Below, in pieces: positions 51,776-59,207 of a stretch of 64,000 nucleotides of DNA (positions are counted from its first letter, which is position 1; every line of letters starts with the position of its first letter). Below the pieces are notes generated by a model that worked only from the letters and a program-made list of their open reading frames with translations, was not told the DNA's origin and did no database searches. The stretch comes from Geodermatophilus bullaregiensis (GTDB taxonomy: Bacteria > Actinomycetota > Actinomycetes > Mycobacteriales > Geodermatophilaceae), in assembly GCF_016907675.1 (NCBI RefSeq), contig NZ_JAFBCJ010000001.1, positions 4,898,001-4,962,000 on the forward strand. The letters are read 5' to 3'. The position numbers and the translations under genes were made by a program.

Positions 51776-52915
51776 GTGGACATCCCGGCGATGCGGGCCA
51801 ACTTCGCCAAGGCCGCGGCGGCCGGGGACGAGGCGCCGCTGTGGTTCTACGCGCACCTGTTCCTCACCCACCCCGAGACGCGCCAGCTGTTCCCGGTCTC
51901 CATGGCGCAACAGCGCGACCGGTTGTTCGCCGCGCTCGGCGAGGTGGTGGCCCGGGTCGACGACCTCGACGCCCTCGTGCCGATCCTCCGCCAGCTGGGT
52001 CAGGACCACCGCAAGTTCGGGACGGTGGCCGAGCACTACCCGGCGGTGGGGGCCAGCCTGCTGGCCACCCTGGAGCACTTCGACGACGACTGGAACGACG
52101 CGCTCGCCGCGGACTGGACGGCGGCCTACGGGCTGGTCGCGAAGGTGATGGTCGAGGCCGCCGACGAGGTGGCCGACCAGCCGCCCTGGTGGGACGCCGA
52201 GGTCGTCGCGCACGAGCGGCGCACCGTCGACACCGCCGTCCTGCGGCTGCGTCCGAAGGAGCCACTGTCCCACCGTCCCGGCGAGTCGATCTCGCTCGAG
52301 ACGGAGCTGCGGCCGCGGCTGTGGCGCTACTACTCACCGGCCAACGCCTGCCGGCCCGACGGCGAGCTGGAGATCCACGCGCGGGCACGGCCCGGTGGTC
52401 CGGTCAGCACCGCGCTGGTGCGGCAGGTCCACGTCGGGGACGTGCTGCACCTCGGGCCCCCGGTCGACCACCTGCGCTTCGACCCCGACTCGGACCGCGA
52501 CCTGCTGCTGGTGGCGGGCGGGACGGGGCTGGCGCCGCTCAAGGCGATCGTGGACCACGTCGCCCGCAACGGCCCGCCCCGGCGGGTGGACCTCTTCGTC
52601 GGCGTCCGCCTCGAGGAGGACCTCTACGACCGCGCGGACCTGGCGCGGCTCGAGCAGGAGCACCCGTGGCTGACGGTCACCGCCGCCGTCTCCGAGGACG
52701 GGGACTCCTCGCTGGCGCACGGGGACGTCGGCGAGGTGGTGGGGCGGTCGGGGCCGTGGGCGAGCCGGGAGGCCTACGTCGCCGGACCGCAGGCGATGGT
52801 GGACGACACCGTCGAGCGGCTCCTCGGGCACGGGCTGCCCCGTGACCGCATCCGCACCGAGGTGTTCGCCCCCAGCCGCCCGGGTCCCGATGTCGATGGA
52901 AAGGTCACCACATGA
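51776..52915 (+). CDS. Second flavohemoglobin-like globin-reductase
   Basis: The protein has 379 residues. The globin domain keeps Tyr25 ('WFYAHLF'), Gln46 ('MAQQRDRL') and proximal His78 ('GQDHRKFG'), but the reductase differs from Hmp: FAD motif 'RYYSPANA', NAD loop 'VAGGTGLAPLKAI' and 'YVAGPQAMVDDTV'; the Cys of the CGP motif is Ala. These features resemble the actinobacterial type II group, for which roles other than NO dioxygenation have been proposed; this is inference. GGGGGG lies before the GTG. The stop TGA overlaps the ATG of the DivIVA-like gene, so the two are co-translated. Confidence 0.85.
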   Translation: MDIPAMRANFAKAAAAGDEAPLWFYAHLFLTHPETRQLFPVSMAQQRDRLFAALGEVVARVDDLDALVPILRQLGQDHRKFGTVAEHYPAVGASLLATLEHFDDDWNDALAADWTAAYGLVAKVMVEAADEVADQPPWWDAEVVAHERRTVDTAVLRLRPKEPLSHRPGESISLETELRPRLWRYYSPANACRPDGELEIHARARPGGPVSTALVRQVHVGDVLHLGPPVDHLRFDPDSDRDLLLVAGGTGLAPLKAIVDHVARNGPPRRVDLFVGVRLEEDLYDRADLARLEQEHPWLTVTAAVSEDGDSSLAHGDVGEVVGRSGPWASREAYVAGPQAMVDDTVERLLGHGLPRDRIRTEVFAPSRPGPDVDGKVTT

Positions 52916-53712
52916 GCACGAGCACCGACACCGCTGCGTGGAGCGGCGGCCGGCGGCTGACCCCCGCGGACGTCCGCGACGTGCGGTTCGGCCGGTCCTC
53001 GATCTTCCACCCCGGGTACGACGACACCGAGGTGGACCGGTTCCTCGACCGCGTGGGGCAGGAGCTGGACCGGCTGCACGCGGAGAAGGCAGAGCTGCGC
53101 GACCGGGTGCACGCCCTGCAGGCCCGGGTCGACGGCGAGGCGCGGCCGGAGGCGCCCTCGGCGCAGGCCGTGGGCATCCTCGCGGCGGCGCAGCAGACCG
53201 CCGACCAGTACGTGGCCGAGGCCGAGGCGCTCAGCCGGGTCATGACCACCGAGGCCCGCGAGCACTACGAGGAGCAGGTCCGGCAGGCCCGCGAGAAGGT
53301 GGGCGCGATGATCCAGGCGGCCCAGGAGGCCGCGGCGCGGATCACCGGTCAGGGCAGGGGCGGGCTGGTCGCCGGTGAGGGCGCCGCCGACCCGCAGACG
53401 GCGGACCTGCAGGAGCAGGTCGTCTACCTGCAGGCCTTCAGCCAGGCCTGCCGCACGCAGCTGCGCTCCTACCTCGAGGCCCTGCTCGACGACGTGGAGC
53501 GGGAGTGGGGTGCCGCGCACCCGGACGCGGTGCCGGCTGCGCCGGCCCGCCTCCGGGGCCGGCCCCCCCAGCCGGTCCTCCCGGCTGCCGCGCCGGCCCG
53601 CCGTGAGGAGCCCGCGACCGTGGAGGCGGCCGCGGTGCTGCTCAGCGAGGACGCGCTGCGCCCGGACGCCCGGCCCGCGCCCGCGGAGGGAGCCGCGCGT
53701 CCCACGCGCTGA
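52912..53712 (+). CDS. DivIVA-domain coiled-coil protein
   Basis: The protein has 266 residues. The N-terminus 'LTPADVRDVRFGRSSIFHPGYDDTEVDRFLDRVGQEL' is the lipid-interacting DivIVA/GpsB-like domain. A first coiled coil (about 40-75), a central coiled coil (about 90-190) and a Pro/Ala-rich disordered tail follow. DivIVA proteins oligomerise at curved membranes and recruit cell-wall factors. Gene linkage to a globin-reductase is unusual and the ATGA overlap suggests the pair is functional together. It is shorter and more degenerate than the main Wag31/DivIVA, which should be encoded elsewhere. Confidence 0.85.
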   Translation: MSTSTDTAAWSGGRRLTPADVRDVRFGRSSIFHPGYDDTEVDRFLDRVGQELDRLHAEKAELRDRVHALQARVDGEARPEAPSAQAVGILAAAQQTADQYVAEAEALSRVMTTEAREHYEEQVRQAREKVGAMIQAAQEAAARITGQGRGGLVAGEGAADPQTADLQEQVVYLQAFSQACRTQLRSYLEALLDDVEREWGAAHPDAVPAAPARLRGRPPQPVLPAAAPARREEPATVEAAAVLLSEDALRPDARPAPAEGAARPTR

Positions 53713-53794
53713 GCAGCCCAGTTCCTCGGGAGGCGGCCGGCCCGGCGCCGCGGGCTGTCGCCTGCCGGGACCCACGGAGCGGCAGGGTGCGGCC

Positions 53795-54937
53795 GTGCCG
53801 CGACGTCGCCGCCTCCCGTCCCGGACTGCCGCGTGCCTCCCGCTCGTGTCGGTGTCCACCGGCTGCACGGCCGGGACGTCGAGGGACGCGACGCCCTCGA
53901 CGACTCCCGCCGCCGACCGGGTCGACGTCGAGCGCAGCAGCGCCCGCAGCGACGACCTGCTCGAGCGGGTGCTCGCCGCCGACGCGCCGGGCTGCTCGGC
54001 GGCGGTGGGCGTCGACGGGGAGGTGGTCTGGGCCGGCGCCCGCGGTCTCGCCGACCTGACGACCGGCCGGCCGATCTCCACGTCGACGACGTTCGACGTC
54101 GCCTCGGTGAGCAAGCAGTTCACCGCGACCGCGGTGCTGCTGCTGGAGCAGGACGGCGTCCTGTCGCTGGACGACCCGCTGTCGCGGTGGGTGCCGGGCC
54201 TGCCCGCCTGGGCCGGCACCGTGACGGTCGACCACCTGGTGCACCAGACGAGCGGCATCCCCGACTACCTGGCCGACCTCGCCGCGGCCGGGGTGCAGGT
54301 CACCGACCGGACCACCCAGCAGGACGCGCTGGCCGCGATCGCCGCGCACCCGGACCTGCGGCACCCGGCCGGCGAGCGGTTCGAGTACTCGAACTCCGAC
54401 TACGTGCTGCTGGCCGAGGTGGTCGCCGCGGCCGCGGGCCGGCCCCTGCCGCAGTTCCTCGCCGACCGGGTGTTCGGGCCGCTGGACCTGGCGATGGTGC
54501 TCGACCCCTCCGGTGCCGACCCCGGGAACACCGGCACGTCGTCGGCGCGCAGCCACGTGCGCGCCTCCCCGGGTGCCCCGTGGGAGCCGGCGGGCTCACG
54601 GTTCGGGCAGGTCGGCGACGGGTCGGTGCAGACGACGCCGTCGGAGCTGGTGCGCTGGGCCGACGTGTACCGGACGGGGGTGCTCGGTGGCCGGTCGCTG
54701 CTCGACGCCCAGGTCGGGGACCCGGCACCGGTCGAGGGGAGCACCGGCTACGGCGCCGGGGTGTACGTCGACCGCGGCGGCGCGCTCTCCCACCCCGGGT
54801 CCTGGGCCGGCTTCCTCTCGGGGTTCGCCGTCTCCGCCGACCGCCACGTCGCCGTGGCCGTCTCCTGCAACGGCGACCAGGCCGGCACCGACGACCTCGA
54901 CCGGATCTGGCCGGTCCTGCGCGGTGAGTGGATGTGA
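53795..54937 (+). CDS. Serine hydrolase of the beta-lactamase/DD-peptidase class C family
   Basis: The protein has 380 residues. The nucleophile motif is 'SVSKQFTATAVLLLEQ' (SxxK), the second is 'FEYSNSDYVLLAEVV' (YxN), and 'LSHPGSWAGFLSGF' replaces the KTG motif (HPG here). This is the general pattern of EstB/LpqK-like beta-lactamase-related hydrolases. The N-terminus is basic, then hydrophobic with 'LVSVSTGCTAG', a weak lipobox, so it is probably exported. Start is GTG 53795, 82 bases after the DivIVA-like gene; a longer upstream frame exists but is antisense-like in composition. Confidence 0.85.
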   Translation: MPRRRRLPSRTAACLPLVSVSTGCTAGTSRDATPSTTPAADRVDVERSSARSDDLLERVLAADAPGCSAAVGVDGEVVWAGARGLADLTTGRPISTSTTFDVASVSKQFTATAVLLLEQDGVLSLDDPLSRWVPGLPAWAGTVTVDHLVHQTSGIPDYLADLAAAGVQVTDRTTQQDALAAIAAHPDLRHPAGERFEYSNSDYVLLAEVVAAAAGRPLPQFLADRVFGPLDLAMVLDPSGADPGNTGTSSARSHVRASPGAPWEPAGSRFGQVGDGSVQTTPSELVRWADVYRTGVLGGRSLLDAQVGDPAPVEGSTGYGAGVYVDRGGALSHPGSWAGFLSGFAVSADRHVAVAVSCNGDQAGTDDLDRIWPVLRGEWM

Positions 54938-54955
54938 GCGGGCCGCCGCGGGCGG

Positions 54956-55084
54956 TCAGCCCTGCGCGGGCGTGCGGTCCCGGCGCGGCCGGTAGGGCAT
55001 GCCGGGGTTGAACACCTCGAGGGTGTAGGCGTCGAGGCGGCGCAGCCAGGAGCGAGCGCGGGTGGTGGTGGTACGGGAGGTCAT
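54956..55084 (-). CDS. Small basic protein, 42 aa
   Basis: The ATG at 55084 has GAGGAG seven bases upstream, and the frame encodes 'SWLRRLDAYTLEVFNPGMPYRPRRDRTP'. The N-terminus is Thr/Arg rich and the body is basic with aromatic residues. No family is recognised. The strong ribosome-binding site makes it likely to be real. It ends 18 bases from the convergent serine hydrolase gene. Confidence 0.6.
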   Translation of the reverse strand: MTSRTTTTRARSWLRRLDAYTLEVFNPGMPYRPRRDRTPAQG

Positions 55085-55221
55085 GTCGTCTCCTCGGGAG
55101 TGTGGTCGTGAGGGGACGTCGTCGTCCGTCGGCTGCTCGGGCAGCCACTCCCCACGGTAACCAGGGCTGTTGCGTCCCGGTGTGGTGTCGTTGAACGCGA
55201 GGTGAACGTGGGCCGTGACGC

Positions 55222-55536
55222 TCAGCACGGCCCGTGCACGGCACCGGCGAGTGCCTGCTCGACCGGCGCGGAGCGGCGCAGCACCGCCGGGCGCCCCGCC
55301 CGGTGGGCCGCCGCGAGGTGCTCCACCAGCAGCTCGACCACCGGGGGCGACAGCGAGGTCACCGAGCGGGCGTCGATGACCTCGACCCGCGCCGGCTCGC
55401 GGCCGTAGCGCCGGTGGAAGGACTCGACGGCAGCGGCGTCGACCGCGCCGGCCAGGCACAGCACGCCGCCGCCCGAGGTGTTGAGCAGGCGCACGACGCC
55501 CCGCGCCGCCCGCAGACCGTCGGTCGGGGAGCTCAC
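55222..55536 (-). CDS. STAS domain protein
   Basis: The protein has 104 residues. It has the STAS pattern 'VLCLAGAVDAAAVESFHRRYG' and 'VEVIDARSVTSLSPPVVELLVEHLAAAHRAGRP', and 'SVTSLSP' places a Ser where anti-anti-sigma factors are phosphorylated. It could take part in a partner switch, but no anti-sigma gene is adjacent. GTG 55536 lies six bases after an AACACT that could be a -10 for a leaderless transcript. Confidence 0.75.
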   Translation of the reverse strand: MSSPTDGLRAARGVVRLLNTSGGGVLCLAGAVDAAAVESFHRRYGREPARVEVIDARSVTSLSPPVVELLVEHLAAAHRAGRPAVLRRSAPVEQALAGAVHGPC

Positions 55537-55594
55537 CGGACCAGTGTTCCCTGCCGGGCCCGGCCCGGCCCGGCGTCCCGGCAGGATGGCGCCC

Positions 55595-56560
55595 ATGGAC
55601 AACGGGCACGTGTACGTCCCGCGGCTGCTCACCGACGACGCGATGGCCGAGCTCTCCGGGCTCGGCCGACCGGTGCGGGTCGGCCGCGAGGAGCCGCCGA
55701 CCACCGGGGAGCTGCTCGAGGGTGTGGCCGGCGCGGCCGCGGTCGTCTGCACGCTCACCGAGCGGGTCGACGCCGCCGTGCTCGACGCCGCGGGGGCGCA
55801 GCTGCAGGTGGTGGCCAACACGGCCGTCGGCTACGACAACGTGGACGTCGACGCCGCCCGCGCCCGCGGCGTGGTGGTCACCAACACCCCGGGCGTGCTC
55901 GACCGGGCCACCGCCGACCTGACGATGGGGCTGGTGCTCGCGGCGGCACGGAGGATCGCCGAGGGCGACCGGTTCCTGCGCCGCGGGACGCCGTGGATCT
56001 GGGGCCCGCGGATGATGGTGGGGCTCGACCTCTCGGCCGGGGCGACCCTCGGGATCGTCGGCTTCGGGCGCATCGGCCGGGCGGTGGCCCGCCGGGCGCA
56101 GGCCTTCGACCTGCGGGTGCTGGCGACGCCGACCCGCGCGCAGCTCGACGACGACGAACGCGCGGCCACCGAGTTCGTCGAGCTGCCCGAGCTGCTGCGG
56201 CGCAGCGACGTCGTCTCGCTGCACTGCCCGCTCACGCCGGAGACGCGGCACCTCGTCGGCGCCGACACGCTGGCGCTGATGCAGCCGCACGCGCTGCTGG
56301 TGAACACCGCGCGCGGCGGCGTCGTCGACACCGACGCGCTGGTGACTGCGCTGCGGGAGGGGCGGATCGGCGGGGCGGCGCTCGACGTCTTCGAGGACGA
56401 GCCGGCCGTCGACCCGCGACTGCTGGAGCTCGAGCAGGTGGTGCTCACGCCGCACCTGGGCAGCGCGGCGTCGGTCACCCGCAGCGAGATGTGCCGGCTG
56501 GCGGTGGCCAACGCGGCCGCCGTCCTGGCCGGCCGGCCCCCGCTGACGCCGGTCAGCTGA
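55595..56560 (+). CDS. D-2-hydroxyacid dehydrogenase (glyoxylate/hydroxypyruvate reductase-like)
   Basis: The protein has 321 residues. It holds the NAD-binding 'GATLGIVGFGRIGRAVARRA', the catalytic Arg in 'LVNTARGGVVDTDAL', the Glu in 'FEDEPAVDPRLLEL' and the His in 'VVLTPHLGSAA'. It should reduce glyoxylate or hydroxypyruvate, or act on a similar 2-oxoacid. The ATG at 55595 is chosen over 55586 because AGGA lies about ten bases upstream and the first strand begins just after. It starts 58 bases from the divergent STAS gene. Confidence 0.92.
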   Translation: MDNGHVYVPRLLTDDAMAELSGLGRPVRVGREEPPTTGELLEGVAGAAAVVCTLTERVDAAVLDAAGAQLQVVANTAVGYDNVDVDAARARGVVVTNTPGVLDRATADLTMGLVLAAARRIAEGDRFLRRGTPWIWGPRMMVGLDLSAGATLGIVGFGRIGRAVARRAQAFDLRVLATPTRAQLDDDERAATEFVELPELLRRSDVVSLHCPLTPETRHLVGADTLALMQPHALLVNTARGGVVDTDALVTALREGRIGGAALDVFEDEPAVDPRLLELEQVVLTPHLGSAASVTRSEMCRLAVANAAAVLAGRPPLTPVS

Positions 56561-57185
56561 GCGACCGGACACCCGCCAGGACGACGGGGGAGGACTGCCC
56601 CGCCCAGGTGCCGGTGAGCACGGGGCCGCCGGGCGCCGCGGTGGGCTCGAGCACCCGGTGCACGACCAGCGTCAGCGGCCCGGTGCGGACCGTCGTCGCG
56701 GCGTCGGAGTCACCGACGGACAGGCCGTCCAGCGGGCCGACGTCCACCCCCGGCGCACCACTGCCGACGACGGCGGCGTCGGTGGCCCGTGGCGTGGAGC
56801 CGTCACCGGTCACCACCTGCTCCTCGGCGCCGGTGCCGCCGGTGACGACCGCCTGCAGGTACGCGGTGACGGCGACCGGGTCGCCGCAGGCGTCGTAGAC
56901 CCACCGCCGGCCGAGCACGGAGTGCTCCAGGGTGCCGACCAGGTGTGCCTCCTGGCCGGGTGCCGGGGCGCCGCGGTAGGTCAGCGGGACGTGCAGCAGC
57001 CGGCCGTCGGCGGTTCGCACGAGGTGGGCCTCGATGCCGACCTCGCCGTCCGGGTCGTCGAAGCGGTAGGCCGCCACCCGCTGAAGGTCGCTGCCGGCGT
57101 CGCGTCCCCACGGCCGGGTGGCCACCCAGCCGCTCACCAGCTCGAGCTTCGACGGGGACAGTTCGGCGCGGTAGACGAGTGCCAC
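56553..57185 (-). CDS. Maltokinase N-terminal cap-like protein
   Basis: The protein has 210 residues. It begins 'LVYRAELSPSKLELVSGWVATRPWGR', the motif of the CG0192/maltokinase N-terminal cap domain, and continues 'EAHLVRTADGRLLHVPLTYRGAPAPG' and 'EHSVLGRRWVYDACGDPVAVTAYLQAV'. In maltokinases this beta-rich domain caps the kinase; here it is free. The GTG at 57185 follows a TAACGT -10 (57193-57198) by seven bases, so the mRNA may be leaderless. The open frame continues upstream into the DUF222 remnant without a stop. Confidence 0.75.
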   Translation of the reverse strand: MALVYRAELSPSKLELVSGWVATRPWGRDAGSDLQRVAAYRFDDPDGEVGIEAHLVRTADGRLLHVPLTYRGAPAPGQEAHLVGTLEHSVLGRRWVYDACGDPVAVTAYLQAVVTGGTGAEEQVVTGDGSTPRATDAAVVGSGAPGVDVGPLDGLSVGDSDAATTVRTGPLTLVVHRVLEPTAAPGGPVLTGTWAGQSSPVVLAGVRSLS

Positions 57186-57192
57186 GGCGCCG

Positions 57193-57198
57193 ACGTTA
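57193..57198 (-). promoter_or_regulatory. -10 box for leaderless maltokinase-cap gene
   Basis: TAACGT on the minus strand, seven bases before the GTG at 57185. No clear -35 box. The arrangement matches the leaderless pattern at icmF and the AGE-epimerase gene. Confidence 0.45.
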
Positions 57199-57237
57199 GA
57201 GGCCGGCGCTCGATCGCGGAGCCGGGTGCACCGGGCC

Positions 57238-57551
57238 GGCCGTCCCCGGGAGCACTGGACCGGGCAGGGACCGACTCCGCAGCGACGCCTGGCCCCCGGC
57301 GCCCACGACCCCCGCCTGGCCCCCGGCGTGGGATCGAGGTCGTCGGGGCTGTCGTCGGCCAGGCCCAGGACCAGTTCCGCCTCGTAGGCGGCGGCCATCG
57401 CCTTGACCGCCTGCACCCGCTGCACCTCGGTGGCCTTCTGCTCCCGCGACAGCAGCCCGACCGGCAACCGGCGGAACGGCGCAGGCCGCTCGACCAGCCA
57501 CCCGGCGAGCGCACGCTCCACCGGCGACGCGTGACCGGCGACCTCCTGCAC
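57238..57551 (-). pseudogene. N-terminal remnant of a DUF222/HNH endonuclease gene
   Basis: From GTG 57551 the frame reads 'QEVAGHASPVERALAGWLVERPAPFRR', then 'LLSREQKATEVQRVQAVKAMAAAYEAELVLGLADDSPDD', which matches the beginning of the DUF222 domain found in many HNH endonuclease-like proteins of Geodermatophilaceae. The match ends near 57300, where a 15-bp direct repeat (57287-57301 and 57314-57328) occurs, and no HNH motif follows. About 350 residues are missing, so it is a truncated copy. DUF222/HNH genes occur in many copies per genome and behave as mobile or recombining elements. Confidence 0.65.
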
Positions 57552-57631
57552 GACCCGAACCTACGACCCGCCTACGACACCTCCGGACCCCCAACCCGCC
57601 GCTGACCACGCCTTTCGCGCGGGAGAAGCGG

Positions 57632-57660
57632 ACCCGGGAGGTGCACGGCACCTCCCGGGT
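57632..57660. terminator. Perfect 13-bp hairpin
   Basis: ACCCGGGAGGTGC (57632-57644) and GCACCTCCCGGGT (57648-57660) around a 3-base loop. It sits 80 bases beyond the start of the DUF222 remnant on the upstream side and may be a 3'-end element of a lost gene. Confidence 0.5.
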
Positions 57661-57786
57661 GGACGGGGACGCGCCTCCCACGCGGAGGTCGGAGCCGCGG
57701 CCCGGCTGGGGGGACGCCTTCGGCCCGGGGACGGGTAGACGTCTCAGACATCTGTTGCGGCGTGGTTCCGAGACCCGCATGATGAC

Positions 57787-57835
57787 GGCGGGCGGGGCCC
57801 CGGGGACGACACACCTCGGGTGCGCCCCGCCCGCC
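57787..57835 (+). terminator. 12-bp hairpin followed by T-rich bases
   Basis: GGCGGGCGGGGC (57787-57798) and GCCCCGCCCGCC (57824-57835) with a 25-base loop. On the plus strand it is followed by AGCTTTCCTGCGCCTGTTTTCG, the nearest thing to a T-rich tail in the window. Confidence 0.45.
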
Positions 57836-57905
57836 AGCTTTCCTGCGCCTGTTTTCGCTGGACGTGTTTCGGCCCACACTCCTGTGGACAAACCGGGAGT
57901 GAACC

Positions 57906-57942
57906 GGCCCCGGCGTGGTCGTGAAGTCCCCGCGCCGGGGCC
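57906..57942 (-). terminator. 10-bp hairpin after the AGE-epimerase gene
   Basis: GGCCCCGGCG (57906-57915) and CGCCGGGGCC (57933-57942) with a 17-base loop lie about 23 bases beyond the stop of the epimerase gene (57965) and probably end its transcript. Confidence 0.5.
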
Positions 57943-57964
57943 GTGTCGTCCCCCCGCGGCCGGC

Positions 57965-59188
57965 TCAGCCGCCGGACGGGTCCCGGTCGCCGCGCAGCGC
58001 CGCCCGCACCCCGGCGGCCACGCTCCCGCGCACCGGCAGCCGCGGCAGGACCAGCGCCTGGGCCACGTGGTAGGCGTCGGGCTTGCCGGACCAGGTCGTC
58101 GTCCCCACCCGCCCGTCCGGCGTCAGCTCGTGGTGCCAGTTGCCGGTCGCGTCGTCGGCGAAGACCGCGGCGGCGTGCTCCTCCCACCGGCGGCGGTCGT
58201 CGTCGTACCGGGCCTCGCCGGTGACGTGCGCGAGGACCGCGGCGGCCCCGATCGCCTCGGCCAGCACCCAGTGCATCCGCGCGGCGACGACGGGGCGGTC
58301 GGACCAGTCGAGGGTGTAGACGAAACCGTCGTGACCGTCGGCGCGCCAGCCCCGGTCCACCGCGGCGGCGTACAGGGCCGCGGCGTCCGCGAGCAGCCAC
58401 CCGGGGGCGTCCGTGCCGAGGACGGCGCGGGTGTGCAGCGCCAGCCGCGACCACTCCAGCTGGTGGCCCACCGTCACGCCGTAGGGCCGGAACGGGTCGG
58501 AGGGGCGGTCGGCGTTGTACTCGGGCAGCACGGTCCACGCGGCGTCGAAGTGCTCGGGCAGCCGCCAGTCGCGGGCGCGCGCCTCGCCGTGCACCACCCG
58601 CTCGAGCACCCGCAGCGCGCGCCGCCGCAGCTCCCCGGCGCGGTCGGAGGACAGCGCGTCGGCGGCGGCCAGCACCGCCTCGACGCCGTGCATGTTGGCG
58701 TTGACGCCGCGGTAGTCGGCGCACGTCGTCCAGCCGCGGTCCCACTCCTCGACGGCCATGCCGGCGGCGTCGTCCCAGAAGTGCCCGTCCCACACCGACA
58801 GCGCGTCGGCCAGCAGCGCGGCGCCGCCCGGGATCCCCGCGCTCGCGGCGCTCGCCCCGGCGAGGACGACGAAGGCGTGCACGTAGGCGGCCTTGGTGTC
58901 GTCCCCGTCGGGCGAGGCCGGCCAGCCGCCGTGCCCGGCGTCGTGGAACGGCCCGGTGAGCGCCTCGACCCCGTGCCGGGCGAGCTCGTCGGCGCCCGGC
59001 CACCCGAGCAGCACCGCGAGGCTGAACACGTGCGTCATGCGCGCGGTCACGTACGTCTCACGCGGCCGCTCGGGGTCGAGCGACCCGTCGGCGGCCAGGT
59101 AGCCGAAGCCGCCGTCGTCCCGGCGCGCCCGGGCGGCGAAGGACAGGAGCCGGTCGAGCTCCTCGGTCAGCAGCTCGGGGGAGGGCAC
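57965..59188 (-). CDS. AGE-family sugar epimerase/isomerase (YihS-like)
   Basis: The protein has 407 residues and an (alpha/alpha)6 barrel. 'RETYVTARMTHVFSLAVLLGWPG', 'NANMHGVEAVLAAADAL', 'GVTVGHQLEWSRLALHTRAVLG' and 'NWHHELTPDGRVGTTTWSGKPDAYHVAQA' include the conserved Arg, His and Trp residues of N-acylglucosamine 2-epimerase and of aldose-ketose isomerases such as YihS and mannose isomerase. The last motif especially matches YihS-type sulfoquinovose/mannose isomerases. It has its own leaderless promoter, TAGCGT (59195-59200) six bases before the GTG. It is the fourth gene on this strand after the monooxygenase operon. Confidence 0.85.
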   Translation of the reverse strand: MPSPELLTEELDRLLSFAARARRDDGGFGYLAADGSLDPERPRETYVTARMTHVFSLAVLLGWPGADELARHGVEALTGPFHDAGHGGWPASPDGDDTKAAYVHAFVVLAGASAASAGIPGGAALLADALSVWDGHFWDDAAGMAVEEWDRGWTTCADYRGVNANMHGVEAVLAAADALSSDRAGELRRRALRVLERVVHGEARARDWRLPEHFDAAWTVLPEYNADRPSDPFRPYGVTVGHQLEWSRLALHTRAVLGTDAPGWLLADAAALYAAAVDRGWRADGHDGFVYTLDWSDRPVVAARMHWVLAEAIGAAAVLAHVTGEARYDDDRRRWEEHAAAVFADDATGNWHHELTPDGRVGTTTWSGKPDAYHVAQALVLPRLPVRGSVAAGVRAALRGDRDPSGG

Positions 59189-59194
59189 GCCGGG

Positions 59195-59200
59195 ACGCTA
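59195..59200 (-). promoter_or_regulatory. -10 box for leaderless AGE-epimerase gene
   Basis: TAGCGT on the minus strand, with six bases between it and the GTG at 59188. It lies between the SDR stop (59208) and the epimerase start, so the epimerase can be transcribed independently of the operon above it. Confidence 0.5.
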
Positions 59201-59207
59201 GCGCGGG

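Larger units (their letters stand above)
57552..57964. other. Gene-free region with a cluster of inverted repeats
   Basis: No gene is credible here. Base composition is slightly lower in GC around 57738-57900 than elsewhere. Three strong hairpins (57632-57660, 57787-57835, 57906-57942) are present. A segment at 57731-57755 (AGACGTCTCAGACATCTG) resembles the end of an IS481-type insertion sequence, but no transposase or matching second end is seen. The region probably is a scar of mobile-element activity. Confidence 0.4.

Noticed and set aside
57731..57756. IS481-like terminal inverted repeat (AGACGTCTCAGACATCTG)
   Set aside because: No transposase, no second matching end and no target duplication seen in the window; kept only as a hint in the region note.
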